A DNA stretch of 7,320 nt from JBCAWW01 sp045106675. Its GTDB lineage: Bacteria > Bacteroidota > Bacteroidia > J057. The DNA is taken from contig JBGCFA010000304.1 in assembly GCA_045106675.1 (NCBI GenBank), positions 1 through 7,320 of the forward strand, in the 5' to 3' direction. The translations under genes and the position numbers were made by a program. Each line of letters starts with the position of its first letter. The stretch's first letter is position 1. The notes below the pieces were generated by a model. That model was not told the origin of the DNA and did no database searches. It saw nothing but the letters and a program-made list of their open reading frames with translations. Positions 1 through 6,289 of the stretch are shown here, piece by piece.

Positions 1-457
1 AAAGAGTCGGGATTTGGCGTTCGGCTAAGGCCGCCAAATAATTGAGCCAGAGTTCATATTTGATAAAAAACACCAGTTTAGGCTCAAAAAGCTTGACGAA
101 GCGTTCCGCATTGCGGGCTGTATCCAATGGCAAATAGCAAACGAGATCGGCATGCTGGTAGTTCTTGCGAATTTCGTAACCAGAAGGTGAAAAAAAGGTC
201 AAGAGGATTTTGTACTCCGGATAATCGCGCTTAATGGCCTCCAATAAGTTGCGCCCCTGCTCAAATTCGCCCAATGAGGCACAGTGAAACCATATCCACG
301 GCCCTTTTTTGTTTAGGAGTTGCTGTCGCAGAACGCTTTCCCAATCCCTACGCCCCATTACCCATTTACGCGCTTTGGCGTGAAAAGGAGCTGCCAGCCG
401 TAAAGCGAGGCCATAGCCGAGGATACCGATTTGATAAAGGCGTTTGATGATGCGTAG
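1..457 (-). CDS. waaA: 3-deoxy-D-manno-octulosonic acid (Kdo) transferase, N-terminal part, cut by window edge
   Basis: This enzyme moves Kdo from CMP-Kdo onto lipid A precursor at the inner membrane, the first step of LPS core assembly. About 152 codons are visible of a family length near 410-420; the rest lies beyond position 1. Translation begins LRIIKRLYQIGILGYGLALR, a hydrophobic N-terminal anchor. Then come the GT30-type motifs: WFHCASLGEFEQGR (compare WIHAASVGE in proteobacteria), ILLTFFSPSGYE, YLPLDTARNAERF and FIKYELWLNYL. The start is odd. Where homologues have ATG there is CTA (457-455). The frame upstream reaches TAA at 484-482 without ATG, GTG or TTG, and only ATT (469-467) and ATA (475-473) offer rare alternatives. 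The first ATG inside is at 358-356, which would remove the anchor. I placed the start by homology. The gene is divergent from the deacetylase. Family assignment is secure; the start is not. Confidence 0.88.
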
Positions 458-490
458 ATTAGAGCTAATAAATATATTTGTTTAGTGCAT

Positions 491-570
491 TCCTCCCCCT
501 ACCCCCTCCAAAGGGAGACAACCTACGGTTTGCGAAGCAATTTCCCGCTTTGGAGGGGGTCGGGGGAGGA
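491..570. repeat. 80-bp dispersed palindromic repeat, copy 1
   Basis: This is an inverted repeat with 28-bp arms (491-518 and 543-570) around a 24-nt centre (519-542). It aligns without gaps to the repeat at 6851-6930 and differs at 7 of 80 positions. One pair of differences is compensatory: position 20 of the element changes from A to G while its partner, position 61, changes from T to C. Copy 1 has three arm mismatches (element positions 10/71, 24/57 and 26/55), so it looks older or less constrained than copy 2. The central 22 nt (element positions 30-51) are identical in both copies and contain the mini-hairpin TTGCGAAGCAA (530-540). The element fills much of the divergent gap between the Kdo transferase and the deacetylase. 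No target-site duplication is apparent. It could be a REP/MITE-like element; I do not recognise a named family. Confidence 0.9.
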
Positions 571-624
571 AAAAAGACGACAATCATTTTGTTTGTTATC
601 TGTCTGCAATATTAAAGAATAAGC

Positions 625-1584
625 ATGAATAAGTCCTTTGGATACCTCATTTTTGCCCTGTTTGTGGTCATGAGCTTGGGTTGCGGCCCTAAGCCTAGTG
701 TCCAGCAAGTGGTGCGTGATTTACCATCCTCAAAACCGAAAGTCAGTTTTACCTTTGACGATGGGATTACCCGTGATTTGCTTGATTATCCCTTTAAGGA
801 GTGGAATGAGATGATTCTCCAAGCATTGGATTCGGCGGGTTTGAAGGCGGCATTTTTTGTAACGGGGAAGAATAAGCTTAATGCTAAAGGACGTTTTCTC
901 CTCAAGAGTTGGGACAAGCGCGGACATATGATTGCCAACCACACTTTTACCCACCCGAGTTTCAATAGTGCTGATGTCAGTCTGGCGGATTTTAAGCAAG
1001 AACTGCTAGATACTGATGAGGTGATCAATGGGTATCAACATTATAGCAAGCGGTTTCGATTTCCCTACCTCAAGGGTGGCAATACTCCTGAAAAGGTGAA
1101 TGGCTTTCGCGCATTTTGTGATTCCTTGGGTTATGAGATGGGCGATGTAACGATTGATGCTTCAGATTGGTACATCAACAGCCGATTGATCAAGCGTTTG
1201 AAAGAGGACCCAGAAGCTGATATTGAACCTTATCGAGAGTATTATTTGGCTCATTTGTGGGAGAGAGCCCAGTTTTATGAGGAAGTTTCAGCTTCGCTGA
1301 ACGGCCGGCATATTCCGCATACCTTATTGCTTCACCACAACCTAACCTCAGCGCTCTTTTTGCCAGATTTGGTCGCAATGTTTAGAGCGCGTGGCTGGCA
1401 GTTGGTGGACGCTAAGGAAGCCTTTGCAGACAGTATTTTCGCTGCCCGTCCTCAGTTGATTCCAGCAGGAGAAAGCCTAATCTGGGCACTCGGAAGAGAA
1501 AGTGGTCGCTTTGACTCGATCCTACGATATCCACCAGAGGATAGTCAGTATGAGGTAGTGAAGATGGATTCTTTGGGCTTGTGA
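625..1584 (+). CDS. polysaccharide deacetylase (NodB/CE4 fold), putative lipoprotein
   Basis: This is a predicted metal-dependent deacetylase of the NodB homology (carbohydrate esterase 4) family, removing acetyl groups from a cell-surface polymer; the substrate is unknown. Residues 1-20 form a lipoprotein signal peptide: a charged start, a hydrophobic stretch FGYLIFALFVVM and a lipobox-like SLGC with Cys20, followed by GPKP. All five CE4 motifs are visible. SFTFDDG gives D45 as the likely base and D46 as a metal ligand. HTFTH gives metal ligands H106 and H110. RFPY is at residues 145-148. The Asp-Trp pair is D181-W182. LLLHH contains H237, the likely catalytic acid. A helical, charged insert of roughly 50 residues lies between motifs 4 and 5, and about 70 residues follow the last motif. 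The ATG at 625 is chosen because the signal peptide starts there. No Shine-Dalgarno is seen, which is normal in Bacteroidota. It is a single-gene unit facing a convergent outer-membrane gene. Confidence 0.87.
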   Translation: MNKSFGYLIFALFVVMSLGCGPKPSVQQVVRDLPSSKPKVSFTFDDGITRDLLDYPFKEWNEMILQALDSAGLKAAFFVTGKNKLNAKGRFLLKSWDKRGHMIANHTFTHPSFNSADVSLADFKQELLDTDEVINGYQHYSKRFRFPYLKGGNTPEKVNGFRAFCDSLGYEMGDVTIDASDWYINSRLIKRLKEDPEADIEPYREYYLAHLWERAQFYEEVSASLNGRHIPHTLLLHHNLTSALFLPDLVAMFRARGWQLVDAKEAFADSIFAARPQLIPAGESLIWALGRESGRFDSILRYPPEDSQYEVVKMDSLGL

Positions 1585-1604
1585 TTGGAGGGTTTTTAGG
1601 ACTG

Positions 1605-1804
1605 CCGCTTCGCGGAACGCTTAATCGTCAAGGCGCAAGATCTTGCGCCTCAACATTGCTTCCCAAAAAGACTAGCCGTTCCGCGCAGCGGTTAGCCTTT
1701 TGGCATATCGCTGCTTCGCAGAACGCCCGAAGGTAGAGAGGGATATAAGCATCATGTCTAATCCCTGTCTGCGTTATTTTATACCCAAGCGTTCCGCGCA
1801 GCGG
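1605..1804. repeat. cluster of four short hairpin repeats in alternating orientation
   Basis: Four copies of a 16-nt motif lie in this intergenic stretch. Written in one orientation they are CCGCTTCGCGGAACGC (1605-1620, plus), CCGCTGCGCGGAACGG (1676-1691, minus), CTGCTTCGCAGAACGC (1711-1726, plus) and CCGCTGCGCGGAACGC (1789-1804, minus). Each can fold into a 4-bp stem with a 3-nt loop followed by AACG. The stems covary: CCGC/GCGG in three copies and CTGC/GCAG in one. The second copy sits inside a larger stem (CTAGCCG 1672-1678 with CGGTTAG 1689-1695, one G-T pair). Orientation runs plus, minus, plus, minus, giving two inverted pairs as in BIME-type REP clusters. The convergent flanking genes give no protein-coding explanation. 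The rest of 1585-1815 shows no gene. Confidence 0.75.
1631..1650. repeat. perfect 20-bp palindrome in convergent intergenic region
   Basis: AGGCGCAAGATCTTGCGCCT is a perfect inverted repeat with no spacer, lying 46 bp after the deacetylase stop codon and between the first and second short hairpin repeats. Extruded as RNA it would need to sacrifice central pairs for a loop. It has no T-run on either side, so it is not a textbook intrinsic terminator, although it could contribute to transcript ends or be a dimeric protein-binding site. No function can be assigned from sequence alone. Confidence 0.6.
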
Positions 1805-1815
1805 TGAGCCTAAAG

Positions 1816-2571
1816 CTAGTAATAATAAACTTTGCTAGGTGCGCGCTCAAGTAGCGGAAAAATCCAGCTAACATAAAACCCGCTGAAATAATCCCTGCGT
1901 CCTTGCTTGCCGGGTAATCCCGTATCGTATTGGATGCTGCGCAAACCGTTGGTGAAATTTTGGCTAAACTCTAATCCTACGGAAAAATTGACATAGCCAT
2001 TGTTGCCGATAAAGCGAAAACCCGCCGCTTCCCGTAAACCAAAACCTCCCGTCATACGATCATATCCTTTGGCATATTCACCTGAAACAGCGGAGACTTC
2101 TTCATCTGTAGGGGTGATATTGATCCAATGTTGCATATACTGTCCGCCCACTTCGACAAAGAAGCCAGTATTGGGGTTTGGGAAAATCGGCAGCGTAAAC
2201 AATCGGCCCACCGATATCGGAATGACAAAACCGGCTTGGACTAGCCTGATATCGGATAAAAGGCCATTATTGGTAACTAAGAGACCGCCAGTCAAGATGT
2301 TTTGCATCAAGATGGTATCCCTGATCTGATCACTCACCAAGGCTTGGGCGCCTATGGTAGCATAAAACTGATTGGCAAACTTCCAGCTAAAGTCTAAACC
2401 GATCTGGGAGTTGAAACCATAGGTGTCAGCCATGTCGCCACCTGTCAGCAATCCTCGATAACTTACCTGCAATAAGCCCATCGAAACACTTGAGTCTTGA
2501 AGGCTCACTTGGGCTTTGAGAGACGGAAGCCACAACAGAGGTAAGAAAAGCAATAATATTGAACGTTTCAT
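1816..2571 (-). CDS. secreted outer-membrane beta-barrel-like protein, function unknown
   Basis: I do not recognise a named family. The 251-residue product begins with a clear Sec signal peptide: MKR, then a Leu-rich core, then SLKA followed by Q21, the A-Q cleavage typical of Bacteroidota secreted proteins. The mature part is rich in alternating polar and hydrophobic stretches with many Gly and aromatic residues, for example NSQIGLDFSWKFANQFYATI, NTGFFVEVGGQYMQHW, YVNFSVGLEFSQNF and YFSGFYVSWIFPLL. This suits amphipathic strands of an outer-membrane barrel of perhaps 8-10 strands. It ends in VYYY, an aromatic C-terminus as in many barrels. It has no lipobox and no enzymatic motif. It is transcribed away from the aminotransferase from a shared divergent region, and a good Bacteroidota promoter lies upstream. 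The barrel call is inference from composition and pattern. It is probably a real gene because of its signal peptide and length. Confidence 0.75.
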   Translation of the reverse strand: MKRSILLLFLPLLWLPSLKAQVSLQDSSVSMGLLQVSYRGLLTGGDMADTYGFNSQIGLDFSWKFANQFYATIGAQALVSDQIRDTILMQNILTGGLLVTNNGLLSDIRLVQAGFVIPISVGRLFTLPIFPNPNTGFFVEVGGQYMQHWINITPTDEEVSAVSGEYAKGYDRMTGGFGLREAAGFRFIGNNGYVNFSVGLEFSQNFTNGLRSIQYDTGLPGKQGRRDYFSGFYVSWIFPLLERAPSKVYYY

Positions 2572-2612
2572 ACGCTATAAATACCCCATCTTTGTTATTA
2601 AAGAGTACGGCA

Positions 2613-2643
2613 CAAATTTACGGTGAGCAATTAGACTATAAAA
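2613..2643 (-). promoter_or_regulatory. Bacteroidota-type promoter for the outer-membrane protein gene
   Basis: On the minus strand TAAATTTG (2620-2613) is an exact match to the Bacteroidota -7 consensus TAnnTTTG. TTTT (2643-2640), a 3 of 4 match to the -33 TTTG, lies exactly 19 bp upstream. Transcription would begin near 2606 and give a leader of about 35 nt before the ATG at 2571. This is a consensus match only. Confidence 0.55.
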
Positions 2644-2712
2644 GGTCAAAAGAATGTGTCGATTGCGCGCTAATCCGCTTGGCTTGGTATAGGAGAGACA
2701 TGAAGAAATCAA

Positions 2713-2720
2713 TATCTTTG
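2713..2720 (+). promoter_or_regulatory. possible -7 promoter element for the aminotransferase operon
   Basis: TATCTTTG matches the Bacteroidota -7 consensus TAnnTTTG and would place the start of transcription near 2727, about 34 nt before the ATG at 2761. This geometry is similar to that of the divergent promoter. No good -33 TTTG lies 19-21 bp upstream, so support is partial. The gene needs a promoter in this gap because it is the first plus-strand gene after a minus-strand gene. Confidence 0.38.
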
Positions 2721-2760
2721 TCCCCTTAAATAGTTTGGGTCGACAAAAAGTAAGCGTAGT

Positions 2761-3888
2761 ATGAAAATTCAGATGGTAGATACCGTCACACAGTATCATA
2801 AAATACAGGAAGAAGTAGATAATGCCGTGCTGGAGGTAGTTCGCTCTGGTAGATTTATCAATGGACCGGTGGTACAATCTTTTAGAGATAATCTAGGTGC
2901 CTATCTTGATGTGCCGCATGCGCTTTCTTGCGCCAATGGCACTGATGCCTTGCAGATCGCTTTGATGGCATTGGATTTGCAGCCCGGTGATGAAGTGATC
3001 ACGGCTACTTTTACATATGTGGCTACTGTTGAGGTGATTGCGTTGCTTCGTCTGAAACCAGTCTTTGTAGAAGTCGATCCTGATACTTTCAATCTCAATA
3101 TTGAAGCGGTTGAAGCGGCTATTACAGACAAAACAAAAGTGATATTGCCTGTTCATTTGTTTGGACAAGCTGCCAATATGGGCCCGATTATGGATCTGGC
3201 GACTAAGCATGGGTTATCGGTCTTAGAAGACACTGCCCAAGCGATCGGCTCTGACTATACGTTCCCCGACGGGAGAAAAATGAAAACGGGTACGATTGGA
3301 CATATCGGTACTACCTCCTTTTATCCTAGCAAAAATCTAGGAGCCTATGGTGATGGAGGAGCGATCTTTACTCGCGATGCGAAACTCGCAGAAGTACTAT
3401 GGTCGATCTGTAATCATGGTTCGGAGCGTCGATATTATCACGATCGAGTCGGTGTCAATAGTCGATTAGACGCGATACAAGCTGCAATTCTAGATATCAA
3501 GCTCAAGCATCTTGATACATATACCGCTGCTAGACGTAAGGCCGCGGACCTTTACGATGAGATGTTGGCCGATGTAGAAGGATTAGAGACTCCTTTTAGA
3601 GCTGGCTATGCCGAACACGTTTTTCATCAATATACACTCAAGATAGCCGGTGGTCGTGACAAAAGAGATGATTTGAAATCTAAACTAGACGCCGCCGGAA
3701 TTCCCAATATGATTTATTATCCTGTGCCATTGCATCTGCAGGACGCCTATCGAGGCTATGGTTATCAGGAAGGGGAGTTTCCGATCTCCGAAAAACTATG
3801 TGAACAAGTGCTCAGTTTACCGATGCACTCTGAATTAGACGAAACCCAGCAAAGCTATATCGTGGATCATTTGAAAAAATTTATTTAA
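2761..3888 (+). CDS. DegT/DnrJ/EryC1/StrS-family (WbpE-like) sugar-nucleotide aminotransferase
   Basis: This is a PLP-dependent, glutamate-using aminotransferase acting on a keto sugar nucleotide (fold type I). At 375 residues it has the usual family length. Visible motifs are SGRFINGP near the N-terminus, SCANGTDAL (56-64) binding PLP phosphate, FTYVATVEV (84-92), LEDTAQA (155-161) with D157 for the pyridine nitrogen, SFYPSKNLGAYGDGG (186-200) with K191 as the Schiff-base lysine, GVNSRLDAIQAAIL (231-244), and YYPVPLHLQ followed by SLPMH. The wording is closest, from memory, to WbpE/WlbC, which aminate UDP-3-keto-GlcNAcA. The partner genes for that pathway (wbpA, wbpB, wbpD) are not in view, so the substrate is open; a 3-keto or 4-keto sugar are both possible. 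It is followed after 15 bp by ugd, suggesting an operon. The ATG at 2761 matches the family N-terminus. Confidence 0.9.
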   Translation: MKIQMVDTVTQYHKIQEEVDNAVLEVVRSGRFINGPVVQSFRDNLGAYLDVPHALSCANGTDALQIALMALDLQPGDEVITATFTYVATVEVIALLRLKPVFVEVDPDTFNLNIEAVEAAITDKTKVILPVHLFGQAANMGPIMDLATKHGLSVLEDTAQAIGSDYTFPDGRKMKTGTIGHIGTTSFYPSKNLGAYGDGGAIFTRDAKLAEVLWSICNHGSERRYYHDRVGVNSRLDAIQAAILDIKLKHLDTYTAARRKAADLYDEMLADVEGLETPFRAGYAEHVFHQYTLKIAGGRDKRDDLKSKLDAAGIPNMIYYPVPLHLQDAYRGYGYQEGEFPISEKLCEQVLSLPMHSELDETQQSYIVDHLKKFI

Positions 3889-3903
3889 AAAACTTAATCT
3901 TTT

Positions 3904-5238
3904 ATGAAAGTTGCAGTAGTAGGTACCGGATATGTAGGACTCGTCTCAGGGACTTGTTTTGCCGAAGCCGGAAATGATGTGATCTGTGTTGATAATGATC
4001 AGCGCAAACTTGCTAAACTACGTTCTGGCCAGGTTACTATTTATGAGCCAGGACTAGAAACTATTTTTGAGCGCAACACCAAAGAAGGGCGTTTGCACTT
4101 TACTGACTCTCTCGCGGAAGCCGTAGAGCATGCCGATATTATCTTTTTGGCTCTGCCAACTCCTCCTATGGAAGATGGCTCTGCTGATTTGAAATATGTA
4201 CTTGGAGTTGCCAGCGAAATTGGTACTCTATTGAAAGATTATCGTGTAATCGTAAATAAGAGCACCGTTCCCGTAGGGACTGCCACTAAAGTAACTCAGG
4301 CTATCGCTTCACAAACCGACGTTGAGTTTGATGTAGTTTCTAATCCTGAGTTTTTGCGTGAAGGATTTGCTGTACAAGATTTCTTGAAGCCTGAACGTAT
4401 CGTAATTGGTACTGGCTCTGAGCGTGCTCGTAAGCAGATGCGTCGCCTCTATAAGCCATTTGTACTTTCTGGCAATCCTATCATCATGATGGATGAGCCA
4501 AGTGCAGAGGTAACGAAGTATGCCGCTAACTCATTTCTCGCGACTAAGATTTCATTCATGAATGAGATCGCGAACCTTTGTGAACTAGTGGGTGCAGACG
4601 TTGACCATGTCCGTAAAGGTATTGGTACTGATACACGTATTGGTAAGCGTTTCTTATTCCCAGGTGTAGGCTATGGTGGGTCTTGTTTCCCGAAAGATGT
4701 TTCGGCTCTCTTCAAAACTTCTCAGTCTTATGACTATGATTTCCAGATCCTACGTTCGGTAATGGATGTCAATACCAAGCAAAAAGTAGTGATGGTAGAA
4801 AAAGTCATCTCTCACTATGGTGAAGACCTAACAGGTAAAACCTTTGGTGTTTGGGGATTGGCCTTTAAGCCAAATACTGATGACATCCGTGAAGCACCAG
4901 CTTTGGTGATCATCAAAGAGTTGTTGGAGCGTGGTGCGAAAGTCAAAGCTTACGATCCTGAAGCGATGGAGGCTGTACAAACTTACCATGCTGACCTCGA
5001 TATCGAGTTTGCGGCTAATCAGTACGATGCAATCGCGGGTGCTGATGCCCTCCTATTGATCACTGAGTGGAACGAATTCCGTACTCCAGATTTCAATAAT
5101 CTTAATTCTAGTCTCAAAGAAAAAGTAATCTTTGACGGACGTAATATCTATGACATCGAAACCATGGAAGAAATGGGTTACACCTATTATTCTATCGGTC
5201 GTCGTTCTGTCGTACAATCCAATCAGGTGAAGTCCTGA
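3904..5238 (+). CDS. ugd: UDP-glucose 6-dehydrogenase
   Basis: This enzyme oxidises UDP-glucose to UDP-glucuronate with two NAD+ in the cytoplasm. At 444 residues it has typical length. The N-terminal Rossmann domain starts MKVAVVGTGYVGLVSGTCFAE (GxGxxG at residues 7-12) with D30 at the end of strand 2. YEPGL (47-51), KSTVPVGT (119-126) and SNPEFLREGFAVQDFLKPERIVIG (146-169) follow. The central helix region has EVTKYAANSF with K205. GYGGSCFPKD (257-265 region) contains the catalytic Cys261 and D265. The C-terminal UDP-binding Rossmann domain carries GVWGLAFKPNTDDIREAP and ends with ITEWNEFR and DGRNIYD. The motif set fits UDP-glucose rather than UDP-GlcNAc dehydrogenases. Its codons are strongly biased, with many CGT, GGT and GAA, more so than in the neighbouring genes, which suggests high expression. 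It is 15 bp behind the aminotransferase and ends before a strong terminator. Confidence 0.96.
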   Translation: MKVAVVGTGYVGLVSGTCFAEAGNDVICVDNDQRKLAKLRSGQVTIYEPGLETIFERNTKEGRLHFTDSLAEAVEHADIIFLALPTPPMEDGSADLKYVLGVASEIGTLLKDYRVIVNKSTVPVGTATKVTQAIASQTDVEFDVVSNPEFLREGFAVQDFLKPERIVIGTGSERARKQMRRLYKPFVLSGNPIIMMDEPSAEVTKYAANSFLATKISFMNEIANLCELVGADVDHVRKGIGTDTRIGKRFLFPGVGYGGSCFPKDVSALFKTSQSYDYDFQILRSVMDVNTKQKVVMVEKVISHYGEDLTGKTFGVWGLAFKPNTDDIREAPALVIIKELLERGAKVKAYDPEAMEAVQTYHADLDIEFAANQYDAIAGADALLLITEWNEFRTPDFNNLNSSLKEKVIFDGRNIYDIETMEEMGYTYYSIGRRSVVQSNQVKS

Positions 5239-5255
5239 TTCGGGTAGATAATATG

Positions 5256-5297
5256 AAAGGGGAATAAAGGCAAATTGCCTTTATTCCCCTTTTCTTT
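5256..5297 (+). terminator. strong hairpin terminator between ugd and uxs
   Basis: A perfect inverted repeat has 18-bp arms (5256-5273 and 5275-5292) around a single central base, so the actual loop would be a few bases. The arm contains GGGGAATAAAGGCAA. The distal arm ends CCCC followed by TTTTCTTT, a U-rich tail for intrinsic termination of ugd, which stops 17 bp upstream. The near-symmetrical AAAGGGG side gives only a short A-run, so termination on the opposite strand would be weaker. No minus-strand gene needs it here. Confidence 0.85.
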
Positions 5298-5332
5298 AGA
5301 CACCTTTATCTTTACTCTAACACAATCCAAAT

Positions 5333-6289
5333 ATGTCAAAGCAAAAGGTCTTAATTACAGGTGGTGCTGGATTCTTAGGTTCACATTTATGTGAACGCTT
5401 TCTCAAAGAAGGCTATGAGGTAGTTGCGATGGACAACCTCATTACCGGAAATATCCAAAATATTCAACACCTATTTGGGGTCGATGGCTTCAAATTTGTC
5501 AAGCACGATGTAACCAATTATACCTTCGTCGAAGGGCGTTTGGATTATATCTTACATTTTGCCTCTCCTGCTAGTCCGATCGACTATCTCAAAATACCTA
5601 TCCAAACCCTCAAAGTAGGTGCGATGGGTACTCATAAAATTCTAGGACTCGCCAAAGAAAAAGGCGCTCGGGTATTGATCGCCTCTACTTCTGAAGTCTA
5701 TGGTGATCCATTGATTCACCCACAGACCGAAGATTATTGGGGCAATGTCAATCCCGTTGGTACTCGTGGCTGCTATGATGAAGCCAAGCGCTTTATGGAG
5801 GCGATGACCATGGCTTACCACCGTTACCATGGGATCGAAACGCGTATCATCCGTATTTTTAATACTTATGGTCCACGTATGCGTTTGGATGATGGTCGTG
5901 CTTTGCCTGCATTTGCTTCACAAGCTTTTCGTGGGGAAGATATCACCGTCTTTGGAGATGGCAGTCAAACCCGTAGTTTTTGCTATGTAGACGATTTGGT
6001 GGAGGGTATTTATCGCCTATTGCTGAGCGATGAGTCCGATCCTGTCAATGTTGGTAACCCCGCAGAAATTAGTATCCTTGATTTTGCCAAAGAAGTGATC
6101 GAACTTACTGGCTCAAATAGTAAGATCATCAATAAGGAACTACCACAAGACGATCCTAAAGTAAGACAGCCTGATATCACTCGGGCCAAGGAGATCTTGG
6201 GGTGGGAACCGAAAGTAGACCGTCGTGAAGGACTACTGAAGACCTTAGCATACTTTAAAGAGCAACTTAATGGGGTTCCGCAAACTTGA
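5333..6289 (+). CDS. uxs: UDP-glucuronate decarboxylase (UDP-xylose synthase), extended SDR family
   Basis: This enzyme converts UDP-glucuronate to UDP-xylose through a 4-keto intermediate with bound NAD+, directly using the Ugd product. At 318 residues it is a compact bacterial form with no membrane segment. The NAD motif is ITGGAGFLGSHL (GxxGxxG at 10-16), and D34 follows strand 2. The family signature HFASPASPIDYLKIPIQTLK (75-94) is clear, as is ASTSEVYGDP (117-126) with E121. YWGNVNPVGTRGCYDEAKR contains the catalytic Y148-xxx-K152. The substrate arginine is probably R278 in DDPKVRQPDIT. The C-terminus has the usual LGWEPKVDRREGL. It starts 94 bp after ugd, beyond the terminator. TATCTTTA (5307-5314) resembles a -7 box one base off consensus, so the gene may have its own promoter. 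Its last 20 bases overlap rfbC, which indicates translational coupling. Confidence 0.94.
   Translation: MSKQKVLITGGAGFLGSHLCERFLKEGYEVVAMDNLITGNIQNIQHLFGVDGFKFVKHDVTNYTFVEGRLDYILHFASPASPIDYLKIPIQTLKVGAMGTHKILGLAKEKGARVLIASTSEVYGDPLIHPQTEDYWGNVNPVGTRGCYDEAKRFMEAMTMAYHRYHGIETRIIRIFNTYGPRMRLDDGRALPAFASQAFRGEDITVFGDGSQTRSFCYVDDLVEGIYRLLLSDESDPVNVGNPAEISILDFAKEVIELTGSNSKIINKELPQDDPKVRQPDITRAKEILGWEPKVDRREGLLKTLAYFKEQLNGVPQT

Noticed and set aside
571..624. Search for a promoter before the deacetylase
   Set aside because: TTTTG and TTTG occur near 587-595, but no TAnnTTTG lies at the right distance, so no promoter is called.
2000..2329. Plus-strand open frame antisense to the outer-membrane gene
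   Set aside because: It has a Lys/Pro/Ser-rich translation with no motif, while the opposite strand has a signal peptide and a consistent barrel pattern.
2575..2877. 100-codon minus-strand open frame upstream of the outer-membrane gene
   Set aside because: It overlaps the start of the aminotransferase antisense, covers both divergent promoter candidates and has no recognisable domain or signal. It is most likely a chance frame.
5380..5395. Hairpin TTCACATTTATGTGAA followed by CGC in uxs, resembling the short hairpin family
   Set aside because: The stem and loop geometry differ, and the codons spell GSHLCERF, which is standard for the NAD-binding end of this family.
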